From the NCBI GenBank assembly GCA_019309115.1, contig JAFDGW010000015.1, positions 1 through 64,000 on the forward strand: a stretch of 64,000 nucleotides of DNA, written 5' to 3'. The position numbers and the translations under genes were made by a program. Below are positions 28,966 to 38,659 of this stretch, piece by piece. Position 1 is the stretch's first letter, and each line of letters opens with the position of its first letter. The DNA comes from Deltaproteobacteria bacterium. Its GTDB lineage: Bacteria; Desulfobacterota; Syntrophobacteria; Syntrophobacterales; Thermodesulforhabdaceae. The notes under the pieces are model-generated. The model saw nothing but the letters and a program-made list of their open reading frames with translations, searched no databases and was not told the origin of the DNA.

Positions 28966-29747
28966 TGGGATCTCTCCGTTTTCAGATTCTAGCAAGCGGT
29001 TCCAAAGGCAATGCCACCCTGGTGTGGAGTGACAATACCTGTGTGCTTATAGATGCAGGGTTATCGTGCAAGAGAATCTTGGAACGAATGGACAACTCCC
29101 CCGTAAATCCTGATGACGTCTGTGCCATTGTTGTTTCTCACGAACATGCCGATCACATCAAGGGTGTAGGTGTATTTAGCCGTCGTTACCGGGTTCCTGT
29201 TTACTTCAGTGAAGGCACCTTTAACTGTTTGCCTCGATCGGTTGGAAACCTTCACGAAAGGCGGCTTTTCTTTCGAGGGCGTCGCTTTTCAATAGGCGAT
29301 TTGACATTTTTTCCTTTTTCGGTCTCCCATGACGCCGAAGACCCCGTGGGGTTTATAGTAAACTCCAACGGCCGGAAACTGGCACTCTGTACTGATCTAG
29401 GCATTGTAACTAACCTTGTAAGGGAAAGTCTTAAAGGCTGCCATGCACTGGTGATTGAAGCAAATCACGAAATTGGAAAGCTCGTGGAAGGCCCTTACCC
29501 GTGGCATCTGAAACAGAGAATAAAAAGCAGGATTGGACATCTTTCCAATGACGATAGTTTGAAATTGTGTCAGGAGTTGTATCATTCTGAGTTGCACGTT
29601 GTTGAGTTTGCCCATCTCAGTGAGGTCAACAATTCACCAGAGATTTTATCGGGAAAAATCAAATCTAGACTGTCCCATAGCTGCTGGCGATATGTCACTT
29701 TGGAAATAGCCGATCAACACACGCCCGGACGGGTTTTCGAGCTTTAA
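28965..29747 (+). CDS. Metallo-beta-lactamase-fold hydrolase, YycJ/WalJ-like
   Basis: 260 residues. It opens FQILASGSKGNATLV and has the metal motif HEHADH at residues 59-64, and later SHDAEDPVGFIV and IEANHE, the pattern of the YycJ (WalJ) group of exonuclease-like metallo-beta-lactamase proteins. The reaction is probably phosphodiester hydrolysis of DNA or RNA, but this is inferred from family alone. It overlaps the M16 peptidase gene by one base, so the two are co-transcribed. Confidence 0.88.
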   Translation: MGSLRFQILASGSKGNATLVWSDNTCVLIDAGLSCKRILERMDNSPVNPDDVCAIVVSHEHADHIKGVGVFSRRYRVPVYFSEGTFNCLPRSVGNLHERRLFFRGRRFSIGDLTFFPFSVSHDAEDPVGFIVNSNGRKLALCTDLGIVTNLVRESLKGCHALVIEANHEIGKLVEGPYPWHLKQRIKSRIGHLSNDDSLKLCQELYHSELHVVEFAHLSEVNNSPEILSGKIKSRLSHSCWRYVTLEIADQHTPGRVFEL

Positions 29748-29801
29748 GGAAATTACGTAATTTGGATAAACGTAGCGTTTTTGTTCCAGGAAGGAGTTTT
29801 T

Positions 29802-30722
29802 ATGGAATATTTACCTAAAGCCTTTTTGATTCCCATAGATGAAAACGAATCTTATGTCCGGTGTCTCGAGTTTTTAAACAATCTTTATCCTCGGAAAGAC
29901 CATCTTACACTCATCTTGAATTACATTGAACCTTCCCTTGCGCCCGTGTATAAGGGCACGCCTGCGACATCGTCCATGCGCGAGAAGAAAAAAGACCTTC
30001 TTCATGAAAGAAAAGGGCAGACCAGGTGGATTCTCGATAATGCAAGGGAAAAGCTCATTGAACTTGGATTTTCCGAAGAACTTGTTCAAGAGCACGTACA
30101 GGAAAAGCAGGTGAGTTTTGCACATCACTCGTGCCGGCTTGCGGACATGAAGAAGGTAGATGCGGTTGTTGTTTCGCAAAGCATAACAAGTGCTTTGGAA
30201 GGGTTTTTGAAAGGCAATCCTACCCCGGAGTTTCTGCATCACTGTCTGGTCAGTCCGATATGGTTCGTTGAAGGAAAACCCCAAGTAGAGCGCGCCGTGG
30301 TTTGTGTTGGAGCCGAAAATGCTGCTTTGCGGGCAGTAGATCACGCAGGATTTATGCTTGCAGAAACAAATGTGGCCGTTGACCTTGTGCATGTTACTCC
30401 GAAGGTGTCCAGACTTCAGCATTTTTCTCTTGATTCGAAGGATTGGGAAAAATTTTTGCCAAATCGAGAAGCCAAAACCTTTATGAAAGAGTCTGTTCGT
30501 ATTTTGACCAACGGTGGTATTGCTTCAGAACGAATTAGGATAGTTCTACTCCCCGGCAAGAAGATTGCTGATGAGGTGCTCGCTTACGCTCGGAGTCAAA
30601 AGGCAGGTATAATCGTTCTGGGACATTCAAGACCCGGTGGTACGTGGGGATTTTTAAAAAGTTCGGTTACCGAACGGATCCTTCATTCCATGAGGGACCT
30701 CAGCGTCTGGGTTAACCAGTAA
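29802..30722 (+). CDS. Tandem universal stress protein
   Basis: 306 residues from the ATG at 29802, which has AAGGAG seven bases upstream; a start at 29781 is not supported. It looks like two Usp domains: the first (residues 1-145) is weakly conserved, the second (about 155-306) has the nucleotide-binding region GIIVLGHSRPGGTWGFLKSSVTERIL near the C-terminus. Usp proteins bind ATP or nucleotides in stress responses. No partner gene in the neighbourhood suggests a specific role. Confidence 0.8.
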   Translation: MEYLPKAFLIPIDENESYVRCLEFLNNLYPRKDHLTLILNYIEPSLAPVYKGTPATSSMREKKKDLLHERKGQTRWILDNAREKLIELGFSEELVQEHVQEKQVSFAHHSCRLADMKKVDAVVVSQSITSALEGFLKGNPTPEFLHHCLVSPIWFVEGKPQVERAVVCVGAENAALRAVDHAGFMLAETNVAVDLVHVTPKVSRLQHFSLDSKDWEKFLPNREAKTFMKESVRILTNGGIASERIRIVLLPGKKIADEVLAYARSQKAGIIVLGHSRPGGTWGFLKSSVTERILHSMRDLSVWVNQ

Positions 30723-30742
30723 ATGCAAGGGTCGCAGGCGAA

Positions 30743-31915
30743 ATGTTGATAGCTTATTGCGATTGTTTTTCCGGCGTTAGTGGAGACATGTTTCTGGGAG
30801 CGCTCATTGATGTCGGAGTTGAAAGAAGAGAGCTCGTCGATATGGTACAATCGGTTTTGCCCGGTGATGAATTTAAATTGAGGGTTCGCAGGGAGAAGCG
30901 AGGCGCTCTGTGCGGCTCACGGGTCATGGTTGAGTCTTTTTCCGAGCGTCGCAGGAATTATAAGGATATACGTGAGGCCATTAACAGAGCTGAATTGCCA
31001 GATTGGGTCAAGAGCAAAGCCGCCCGTGTGTTTTTGAAGTTGGCGGAGGCAGAAGCGAAGATTCACGGCATTCCTGTTGAAGATGTCCACTTTCACGAAC
31101 TCGGAGCAGTGGACACGATTGTAGATGTAATCGGTGCGGTGGCCGGGTTGTATCTCTTGGGGGTTAAAAGGCTGTATGCTTCTCTGTTGCCCATGGGACG
31201 GGGCTTTATCGAATGTGAACACGGCGTCATTCCTAACCCTTCACCAGCAACTCTAGAGATCTTGCGGGGCATACCTGTTGAGGGTCGCGATACAAACGCA
31301 GAGTTAGTTACCCCTACGGGCGCAGCCCTCATTGCGACACTTTGCAGTTCTTATGGATCTTTGCCTAGCATGGCCGTTAACAGAGTCGGATACGGAGTCG
31401 GAGCAAGGGAAGAACATCATCCACCCAATTTATTCAGGCTTATTGTTGGTGAAGCCCTTCGTGAGTCGGCTGTTGAGGAAGACCTTTTACTCGTGGAGAC
31501 CACTGTTGATGATATGACACCGCAAATCTTTAGCCATCTCTTTGATGACTTGCTTTCTCAAGGAGCTCTCGACCTGTGGGTATCTCCCGTTGTGATGAAG
31601 AAAAATCGTCCTGGATGGGTAATTTCGATCCTCGTGCAGCCGGGTTTGCGCGATGTGGTAATGGGATTACTATTTTCTGAAACCACCACAAGTGGAGTTC
31701 GCTACTATAATGTTAAAAGGGTTTCCCTTCCCAGATCTCATTCAACGGTCAAGACTTCTTGGGGCGAAATCAGGATCAAACGATTTTGCCTGCCCGACGG
31801 TTCCACCAAGGTTTATCCGGAGTATGAGGATTGTCTCAAGGCGGCCAGGGAAAACGAAGTACCCTTTGAAAAGGTTTACAGAAGTGTTCTCGCAATTCTG
31901 GAGAATGAACCGTAA
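30743..31915 (+). CDS. larC: Nickel pincer cofactor biosynthesis protein LarC
   Basis: 390 residues. The start IAYCDCFSGVSGDMFLGALIDVG, the HFHELGAVDTIVDVIG motif and GRGFIECEHGVIPNPSPAT are hallmarks of the LarC family, which inserts nickel into the pincer cofactor of lactate racemase-like enzymes. In Lactobacillus LarC requires a frameshift; here the frame is continuous. No larA, larB or larE is in the window, so the partner enzymes would have to be elsewhere. The stop overlaps the cinA start. Confidence 0.9.
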   Translation: MLIAYCDCFSGVSGDMFLGALIDVGVERRELVDMVQSVLPGDEFKLRVRREKRGALCGSRVMVESFSERRRNYKDIREAINRAELPDWVKSKAARVFLKLAEAEAKIHGIPVEDVHFHELGAVDTIVDVIGAVAGLYLLGVKRLYASLLPMGRGFIECEHGVIPNPSPATLEILRGIPVEGRDTNAELVTPTGAALIATLCSSYGSLPSMAVNRVGYGVGAREEHHPPNLFRLIVGEALRESAVEEDLLLVETTVDDMTPQIFSHLFDDLLSQGALDLWVSPVVMKKNRPGWVISILVQPGLRDVVMGLLFSETTTSGVRYYNVKRVSLPRSHSTVKTSWGEIRIKRFCLPDGSTKVYPEYEDCLKAARENEVPFEKVYRSVLAILENEP

Positions 31916-33180
31916 TGTGTAGAACGGCCAGAAGTGTGGAAGGGACTTTGATTGTTGTCGGAAATGAGGTGCTTTATGGTGATGTGGTAGATATTAACAC
32001 GTCCACAATAGGTAAAACTCTTTTTCAAGAGGGCTTTTTAATTGCTCGATCATTGGTCCTTTCAGACAACCGGTCAGAGTTGGCTAAAGCAATTCGCTAC
32101 TGGCACCATAGATCTGATTTTCTGATAACTACCGGAGGCTTGGAACCAGCCACCAACAATGTTATCTGCGATGCCCTATGCGATGCCTTTGGCCTTCAGC
32201 AAGTTAGAAACAGAGCCTATTGTGAGACGTTTCGTAAAAGGATTAACGATGCCGGATTATCATGGGCAGATGAAACTGATCTGCCAGAGGGAGCAGTGGA
32301 ACTGACAATGGACAGACCTTATATGGGTTTTCGTATGGTCGTAGAAAATAAGCCTCTGTACTGCTTGCCCGGCGTTCCAACAGAGGTAGCTTACCTGGTG
32401 GAGCGGGAGGTTTTACCGGATTTAAAGAATCATTATCCCGAAAGAACCTGCTTCAGGCGACGCATTATCAGGGTTCAGAGACTTTCAGAATGGGAAGTAG
32501 CCAAAAGGGTCGGTAAGCTTGACCTTACGGCTGTTGGAGTGGGGTATTTATCAAGAATAGAAGGAGAAACCTGGGTTACGCTGACGGTATGCGCAGATAA
32601 TGGCAATAAAGCCGACGAATTTTTGAACGAAGCTGAGCGGCGTGTAGTTAATGCAATCGGTAGGAAGTTCGTGAGCGGAAAAGATGGTGAGGAGTTAGAG
32701 AAGGTCGTTGGAGATATGCTCAGAAGCAGAGGAATGAAACTTGCCGTTGCCGAGTCCTGCACGGGAGGAATGCTCGCTGCGAGGATAATATCCGTTCCGG
32801 GCGCATCGGATTACTTTGAACGAGGTTATATAGTTTACAGTAACAAAGCAAAAATAGAAGAACTCGGTGTTAACCCGGATGTGCTGGAAAGGTACGGAGC
32901 AGTAAGTGAGCAAACGGCGCGGGCTATGGCCGTTGGGGCGAAGGAAAAGGCGGGAGTGGATGTCGCTCTTGGCATCACAGGTATAGCCGGCCCGACTGGT
33001 GGAACGAGGGAAAAACCTGTTGGAACCGTTTTCATCGGCTGTGCCTGTGATGATAGAACCGTCGTGGAACATCATGTTTTACGAGGCGAGAGGCAGATAG
33101 TTCAGATGAGGAGTGTACAGGCTGCCTTGAGGTTACTTTGGGAGTTGCTAACGCATGATTCGAGCATTCATAGCAGTTGA
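31915..33180 (+). CDS. cinA: CinA-like protein, N-terminal domain degenerate
   Basis: 421 residues in the two-domain CinA layout: N-terminal MoaB-like (COG1058) and C-terminal PncC-like nicotinamide-nucleotide amidase. The C-terminal part is well conserved (ESCTGGMLAARIISVPGAS, GYIVYSNKAK, GITGIAGPTGG). The N-terminal signature, normally GGLGPTxDDxT, reads GGLEPATNN at residues 74-82, so both Asp are Asn. The amidase probably still converts NMN to NaMN, while the N-terminal ADP-ribose pyrophosphatase is doubtful. The 3' end overlaps thpR by 26 bp. Confidence 0.88.
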   Translation: MCRTARSVEGTLIVVGNEVLYGDVVDINTSTIGKTLFQEGFLIARSLVLSDNRSELAKAIRYWHHRSDFLITTGGLEPATNNVICDALCDAFGLQQVRNRAYCETFRKRINDAGLSWADETDLPEGAVELTMDRPYMGFRMVVENKPLYCLPGVPTEVAYLVEREVLPDLKNHYPERTCFRRRIIRVQRLSEWEVAKRVGKLDLTAVGVGYLSRIEGETWVTLTVCADNGNKADEFLNEAERRVVNAIGRKFVSGKDGEELEKVVGDMLRSRGMKLAVAESCTGGMLAARIISVPGASDYFERGYIVYSNKAKIEELGVNPDVLERYGAVSEQTARAMAVGAKEKAGVDVALGITGIAGPTGGTREKPVGTVFIGCACDDRTVVEHHVLRGERQIVQMRSVQAALRLLWELLTHDSSIHSS

Positions 33181-33724
33181 TATTCCAGAGTCTGTACGGC
33201 GTGATCTGAAGGAGCTTATCGATGGACTCAGGCCTTATGGTGGCTCAAGTGTCCGATGGGTTCCACCGGAAAATATTCACGTCACATTAAAATTTCTCGG
33301 TAACATAGAAGAAAATCAGGTTGGGATCGTGGAGTCGGCCATTCGGGAGGGTGTAAAAAGCCAGGGGCCTTTTGTTCTTGAAGTCTGCGGCACCGGAGCG
33401 TTCCCATCGATTAAGCGTATGCGAGTTCTGTGGGCCGGGCTTCAAGGAGACATTCTTTCGCTTGCCCGCGTCCAGAGCTCAATAGAAGGAGTACTTGAAA
33501 AGCAGGGCTTCGAGAGGGAAAAACGCGAGTTTAAACCGCACCTTACTATTGGCAGAATTAAAGGCTCGTCATTCGACAGGAGGCTGGCTAAAAAACTCGT
33601 GGAGTATGGGACTTCTTTTCGTAGTGGGCCTTTTGAGATTGAAAAAGTAACTCTTTACCGAAGCATATTGAAGCCTTCAGGGGCTAAGTACGAACCTCTT
33701 GTTAGTGTATTTTTTACGGGTTAA
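33155..33724 (+). CDS. thpR: RNA 2',3'-cyclic phosphodiesterase ThpR
   Basis: 189 residues, standard for the 2H family. The two HxT motifs are HVT (residues 42-44) and HLT (about 131-133). The start IRAFIAVDIPESV is typical. The enzyme opens 2',3'-cyclic phosphates on RNA; its physiological role is unclear. The cinA-thpR-recA order is widespread among Desulfobacterota and Firmicutes. Confidence 0.93.
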   Translation: MIRAFIAVDIPESVRRDLKELIDGLRPYGGSSVRWVPPENIHVTLKFLGNIEENQVGIVESAIREGVKSQGPFVLEVCGTGAFPSIKRMRVLWAGLQGDILSLARVQSSIEGVLEKQGFEREKREFKPHLTIGRIKGSSFDRRLAKKLVEYGTSFRSGPFEIEKVTLYRSILKPSGAKYEPLVSVFFTG

Positions 33725-33765
33725 ACTATTTCAATTTCAGAAAAAATCGTGGAGGTTGCTAGGAT

Positions 33766-34842
33766 ATGTCTGTGTCTGAAGAACGCCGTAGGGTTATAGA
33801 TGCCGCTCTTGCTCAGATTGAAAAACAGTGGGGCAAGGGCGCAATAATGAGAATGGGAGAGAAAGTTGAGGATGTTGCACTGTCGGTGATTCCAACCGGT
33901 TCTCTTTCGCTGGATATTGCGGTTGGAATTGGTGGAGTGCCTCGGGGTAGAATAGTTGAAATATACGGACAGGAATCGTCCGGTAAAACCACACTGGCGT
34001 TGCACATTATTGCTGAAGCGCAAAAGCAGGGAGGTGTGGCTGCTTTTATAGACGCGGAGCACGCACTTGACATCACCTATGCTAGAAAATTGGGCGTTAA
34101 CGTGGAAGATTTGCTCATAAGTCAGCCAGATTATGGAGAGCAGGCCCTTGAGATCGCGGAGATACTTGTTCGAAGTAATGCTGTTGACGTTATAGTGATA
34201 GATTCGGTGGCCGCACTTGTGCCCAAGGCCGAAATAGATGGTGAGATGGGAGATGCCCACGTTGGTCTTCAGGCTCGCCTCATGAGTCAGGCTCTGCGGA
34301 AACTTGTGGCGGCCATAAACAAGTCGCGAACCTGTGTGATTTTCATTAATCAGATTCGTTCGAAGATAGGAGTGATGTACGGGCCATCGGAAACCACAAC
34401 AGGTGGCAACGCCCTAAAGTTTTATTCCACGGTGAGGCTTGAAATACGTCGCATAGCTCCCGTGAAGGATGGAACGGAACAGATTGGTAACAGGGTTCGT
34501 GTTAAAGTCGTTAAAAACAAGATTGCTCCGCCGTTTCGAGAAACAGAATTTGACATAATATTTGCCGAAGGTATTTCGAAAGAAGGCGATGTGCTTGATC
34601 TGGCCGCTGATTGTGGGGTCGTTTCAAAGTCAGGCGCGTGGTATTCCTATGGTGATATGCGTCTGGGGCAAGGTCGGGAAAATGCAAAGAAGTTTCTAAA
34701 GGAACATCCGGAAGTCATGCTAGAAATTGAAAGTAAAGTGCGTGAAATTAAAGGTATGCCTTTGGTTCAGGGTGGAACTCCCAGTCAAACAGCGCAGATC
34801 GATGAAGTTCAGAACCAAAAGACTGTAGAACTTGCAGATTAG
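33766..34842 (+). CDS. recA: Recombinase RecA
   Basis: 358 residues. Walker A GQESSGKT is at residues 68-75; the MAW and L2 regions (GGNALKFY) and the DNA-binding region ([12 protein letters not shown]) are canonical. RecA drives homologous recombination and SOS induction. I see no LexA-like palindrome in the 41 bp before the start, so control may come from the upstream cinA-thpR transcript. No recX follows; alaS comes next. Confidence 0.98.
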   Translation: MSVSEERRRVIDAALAQIEKQWGKGAIMRMGEKVEDVALSVIPTGSLSLDIAVGIGGVPRGRIVEIYGQESSGKTTLALHIIAEAQKQGGVAAFIDAEHALDITYARKLGVNVEDLLISQPDYGEQALEIAEILVRSNAVDVIVIDSVAALVPKAEIDGEMGDAHVGLQARLMSQALRKLVAAINKSRTCVIFINQIRSKIGVMYGPSETTTGGNALKFYSTVRLEIRRIAPVKDGTEQIGNRVRVKVVKNKIAPPFRETEFDIIFAEGISKEGDVLDLAADCGVVSKSGAWYSYGDMRLGQGRENAKKFLKEHPEVMLEIESKVREIKGMPLVQGGTPSQTAQIDEVQNQKTVELAD

Positions 34843-34939
34843 GATGGATGTGAACCTGTGATTTTACCGATAGTGCAGTAGTGCAGAAGCTGTCTGAGAA
34901 CAAATAACAAGGATTTTGCGGGGAATTCAGGAGAAGGTT

Positions 34940-37606
34940 ATGAAAACAGCATCGGAAATCCGATCTGAGTTCCTAAATTATTTCAAGGAACATGGGCATA
35001 CTGTGGTGAAGAGCTCGTCGCTGATACCGCGTGATGATCCTACTTTGCTTTTCACCAATGCCGGTATGGTTCAGTTTAAGCGATGTTTCTTGGGAGAAGA
35101 GAAGAGAGGGTATGTACGGGCGACTTCTAGCCAGAAGTGCATGAGAGCAGGAGGCAAACACAACGATCTTGAAAATGTCGGTTATACGGCGAGGCATCAC
35201 ACCTTCTTTGAAATGCTGGGTAATTTTTCTTTCGGCGATTATTTCAAAAAAGAAGCCATTGATTTTGCTTGGGAGTTTTTAACAAAGCACATGGGCCTAC
35301 CGGTGGATAAGCTTTACGCTACGATACATGAAGGCGACAGGGACATGAACCTTGGCCCGGATGAAGAGGCCAGAGAGCTGTGGGCACGTTACCTACCGGA
35401 GGATAGAATTCTTGAGTTTTCCACGAAGGATAACTTCTGGGCAATGGGCGATACGGGACCATGCGGACCGTGTTCTGAAATCATCATAGATCAGGGGCCT
35501 GAATTTGGCTGTGGCTCCCCTGATTGTCGCCCTGGTTGCGATTGTGATAGGTACCTTGAGTTGTGGAACCTTGTGTTCATGCAGTTCAACCGCAGGGAAG
35601 ATGGTAGCCTGGAGCCTTTGCCTAAACCCAGCATAGATACAGGGATGGGACTGGAACGAATAGCCGCGGTGGTCCAAGGTGTTCGCTCTAACTACGATAT
35701 TGACCTCTTTGTTCCCATTATGGATCGGATTGGTGAACTAAGTGGCCATCATTACGGAGAAAAGCCCGAGATAGACGTTTCCATGAAGGTGATCGCAGAT
35801 CACAGCAGGGCGGCGGCATTTTTGATAGGTGATGGGGTACTGCCCGGTAACGAGGGTCGAGGATACGTACTTCGCAGGGTAATAAGGCGAGCCTTGAGGC
35901 ATGGAAGGTTCTTGGGCTTGAACGAGCCTTTCCTGTATGATGTGGCAGTTGCTGTTATGGAAGCCATGCGAGATGCTTACCCTGAGTTGCTCGAAAATAG
36001 GAAGTACATAACTGAGATAATAAGGCACGAGGAAGAAAGATTCAACGAAACGCTGGACTTTGGTCTTAAACTTCTGAATCAGGAGATTGAACGCCTTAAA
36101 GAGAGCGGGGCAAAGGAAATTCCTGGCGATTTAATTTTTAAGCTCTACGACACTTACGGTTTTCCCGTTGACATCGTTACGGACATGGCACGGAACATGG
36201 GTTTTACCGTGGATCTTGACGGATATGAGCAACGAATGGCACAGCAAAAGGAGCAATCTCGTAAACACTGGAAAGGGAGCGGCGAAAGAGAACTGCACGA
36301 TGTTTATCGTGAGTTGGTAGCAGAGCTGGAGCCGACGGAGTTTCTTGGCTACAAAACATTGCAGGCCGAGTCTCGGGTTGTTGCCCTGGTGAAAAAGGAT
36401 GTTGGTAGGGTATCAGAAATTCTGGAAGGCGAAGAAGTGGAGGTCATAACAGCAGATACGCCCTTTTACGGTGAATCGGGAGGGCAGGTTGGTGATCGTG
36501 GGGTTATTATCGGACCATCTGGGCGAGTGGAAGTGGTCGATACTCAAAGGTTGCCAGGCGATGTGTTTGTTCACATAGGAAAAGTCGTTGAAGGCAAGGT
36601 GCGGGTTGGTGAGGTTGTTAAACTTGCGGTTGATGAAGAAGCCAGAAGGGCTACAGCTCGGCACCACACCGCAACGCATATTCTGCACAGCGTACTAAGA
36701 CGTGTGCTTGGGGAACACGTGAAGCAGTCAGGCTCTCTTGTTGCACCAGATCGATTAAGGTTCGACTTTTCACATTTTAAGGCATTAACCCGAGAAGAAC
36801 TACATAAGATTGAGGATCTTGTTAACGAAGAGATATGGAACGGACGATCTGTGCGAGTTACGCAGATGGCTTTTGATGAAGCTATCAAAAGCGGGGCTAT
36901 TGCACTTTTTGAGGAAAAATACGGTGACGTGGTGCGGCTTGTGGAAATTCCCGGCTTGAGCAAGGAATTGTGTGGTGGAACCCATGTTAGTAATACCGCT
37001 GATATTGGCGTATTTTTTATAGTACAGGAATCTAGTGTTGCTGGAGGTGTCAGGCGAATTGAAGCTGTTGCTGGTAAGAAAGCGCTGGAATGGGTGAGAT
37101 CTCAGCGATTGGTTCTTCAGGAATCCGCTCAGATGTTGAAAACTCAGCCCAACATGATTCCAGAAAGAATTCGGAAAATTCTGGATCGAGAACGAGCCCT
37201 GGAGAAAGAAATTGAGTCTTTACAACATACCGTCATGGCGTTTAAGTTCAGAAGTATCTTTGAGTCTCCGGAACAATACGGCGACATTTCGGCTATTATT
37301 GCCAAGGTTTCAGTGGATAATCCTAAGACTTTGCTGGAAATGTATGATAAATTTAAAGAACAGTTTAAGGAAAACACCGTGCTTGTCCTGGCGAGCGAAC
37401 ATAAAGGAAAAGCCCTTCTCTTGGTTGGTGTAACGAAAGATCTGACCGGTAAGCTCCATGCCGGTAAACTGGTAGGGCGGCTGGCCGAGGTCATTGGCGG
37501 CCGTGGTGGTGGGCGACCTGATATGGCTCAGGCCGGAGGCCCCTACGCCGATAGAATAGATAGTGCCTTGGAGAAGGCGAGGGGGTTTCTTAGAGAGTTA
37601 CAATAA
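34940..37606 (+). CDS. alaS: Alanine--tRNA ligase
   Basis: 888 residues from the ATG at 34940, preceded by CAGGAGAAGG; an earlier in-frame codon at 34916 is unlikely. The aminoacylation domain starts SEIRSEFLNYFKEHGHT, the editing domain has HHTATHILHSVLRRVLG and CGGTH, and the C-terminal C-Ala domain ends in GGRGGGRPDMAQAGG. Like many AlaS proteins it has a Cys-rich loop (CGSPDCRPGCDCDRY) near the active site that may bind zinc. Confidence 0.98.
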   Translation: MKTASEIRSEFLNYFKEHGHTVVKSSSLIPRDDPTLLFTNAGMVQFKRCFLGEEKRGYVRATSSQKCMRAGGKHNDLENVGYTARHHTFFEMLGNFSFGDYFKKEAIDFAWEFLTKHMGLPVDKLYATIHEGDRDMNLGPDEEARELWARYLPEDRILEFSTKDNFWAMGDTGPCGPCSEIIIDQGPEFGCGSPDCRPGCDCDRYLELWNLVFMQFNRREDGSLEPLPKPSIDTGMGLERIAAVVQGVRSNYDIDLFVPIMDRIGELSGHHYGEKPEIDVSMKVIADHSRAAAFLIGDGVLPGNEGRGYVLRRVIRRALRHGRFLGLNEPFLYDVAVAVMEAMRDAYPELLENRKYITEIIRHEEERFNETLDFGLKLLNQEIERLKESGAKEIPGDLIFKLYDTYGFPVDIVTDMARNMGFTVDLDGYEQRMAQQKEQSRKHWKGSGERELHDVYRELVAELEPTEFLGYKTLQAESRVVALVKKDVGRVSEILEGEEVEVITADTPFYGESGGQVGDRGVIIGPSGRVEVVDTQRLPGDVFVHIGKVVEGKVRVGEVVKLAVDEEARRATARHHTATHILHSVLRRVLGEHVKQSGSLVAPDRLRFDFSHFKALTREELHKIEDLVNEEIWNGRSVRVTQMAFDEAIKSGAIALFEEKYGDVVRLVEIPGLSKELCGGTHVSNTADIGVFFIVQESSVAGGVRRIEAVAGKKALEWVRSQRLVLQESAQMLKTQPNMIPERIRKILDRERALEKEIESLQHTVMAFKFRSIFESPEQYGDISAIIAKVSVDNPKTLLEMYDKFKEQFKENTVLVLASEHKGKALLLVGVTKDLTGKLHAGKLVGRLAEVIGGRGGGRPDMAQAGGPYADRIDSALEKARGFLRELQ

Positions 37607-37628
37607 AGGTGTAATGAGGAGAAAATAA

Positions 37629-38552
37629 ATGTTATCCGAGGTGGTTGACGGACCACCTGTGAGAATCCTGGTCGTTGACGATGAAACGGATGTGGCTGAG
37701 TCTCTTGCTCAGCTACTTGTAAGGGAGGGGTATTATGTTCGCACAGCAAAAGATGGAGAGGACGCGTTAAGCCAATTTATTTCTACTCCTTTTGATGTGG
37801 TTATCACGGACATGAGAATGCCAAAAATGGATGGCCTTGAGCTTACTAAGGAGTTGAAGAAGATATACCGATACACCGATGTTATAGTAATTACAGGATT
37901 TCAGGACAGCTATCGCTATTCGCAGGTGGTGGAGGCTGGTGCAGCGGATTTCCTGAGTAAACCTTTTAAAATCCAGGAATTGCTGGCTAAGTTGCGGCGA
38001 GTGTTGAGAGATAGGCGTGATAGGATAGCTCTTGTAGAGCTTGTTTTACGGGACGCCTTGACAGGTGCTTATAACCGTTACGCTTTTGATTCAATTCTGC
38101 TTCGTGAAATTACTCGTGCCATAAGGCTACGTTACCCTGTGGCTATTCTTTTTATGGATTTTGATGATTTTAAAAAATTCAATGACGCGTATGGGCATCT
38201 TGCAGGAGATCAGTTGCTTAAGAATTTTGTTGGTATTGTTTTAGCCAATATTCGAAAAGACCTGGATTACCTGTTTCGCTACGGTGGCGATGAATTTGTG
38301 CTTTTTGTTGTCAATGTAGATATCGATGGTGTTGAAAAATTAGCAAAGAGAATTATTTATGCGTTTTGCGAACTGAGCGGGGGAAAGGTAGAGATTTCTA
38401 TTGGGATTGCTTATATTGACCGCGAGGTTCTGGACCAATCTGATGACCTCGAACTGGAATCGTTGTTGAAAACCGCTGACGAAGCCCTCTACGAGGCGAA
38501 AAAGAAAAAGGGCTCTTCGATCGTTACAAGAATTGTATCCTTAGCAACCTAA
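37629..38552 (+). CDS. Response regulator with GGDEF domain (diguanylate cyclase)
   Basis: 307 residues. A CheY-like receiver domain (residues 10-125) has the phospho-acceptor Asp61 in ITDMRMPKMDG. A short linker leads to a GGDEF domain (about 137-300) with an intact GGDEF at 219-223, so it should make cyclic di-GMP. The inhibitory I-site, normally RxxD six residues before the GG pair, reads K210-x-x-D213, so feedback may be weaker. No histidine kinase is next to it. It follows alaS by 22 bp. Confidence 0.92.
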   Translation: MLSEVVDGPPVRILVVDDETDVAESLAQLLVREGYYVRTAKDGEDALSQFISTPFDVVITDMRMPKMDGLELTKELKKIYRYTDVIVITGFQDSYRYSQVVEAGAADFLSKPFKIQELLAKLRRVLRDRRDRIALVELVLRDALTGAYNRYAFDSILLREITRAIRLRYPVAILFMDFDDFKKFNDAYGHLAGDQLLKNFVGIVLANIRKDLDYLFRYGGDEFVLFVVNVDIDGVEKLAKRIIYAFCELSGGKVEISIGIAYIDREVLDQSDDLELESLLKTADEALYEAKKKKGSSIVTRIVSLAT

Positions 38553-38589
38553 TACCCCTCAAGATTTATCTGCACGATTCACTCTTTTC

Positions 38590-38619
38590 TTGACATGGGA
38601 CTAAACTGACCTTTATATA
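38590..38619 (+). promoter_or_regulatory. Sigma-70-type promoter for the XRE-cupin gene
   Basis: A perfect -35 TTGACA (38590-38595) and a good -10 TATATA (38614-38619) are spaced 18 bp apart, 40 bp before the start codon. It is the clearest promoter in the window. The upstream gene ends 38 bp before it. Confidence 0.7.
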
Positions 38620-38646
38620 GTGCCGCTTTACTAAACTAACGGTTTA
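38601..38646 (+). promoter_or_regulatory. Repeated CTAAACT motifs, possible operator
   Basis: CTAAACTGAC (38601-38610) and CTAAACTAAC (38631-38640) are direct repeats 30 bp apart, about three helical turns. The second copy is also part of an inverted repeat, TAAAC-TAACG-GTTTA (38632-38646). They overlap the promoter and start region of an XRE-cupin regulator, which is the right place for autoregulation. No footprint evidence can be seen from sequence. Confidence 0.45.
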
Positions 38647-38659
38647 ATATAGGTAAACC

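Noticed and set aside
34890-34936. Direct repeat AGTGCAGTAGTGCAG region and neighbours before alaS, considered as a T-box or other leader.
   Set aside because: The repeat is short, there is no T-box sequence (TGGNACCGCG), and no terminator hairpin precedes alaS.
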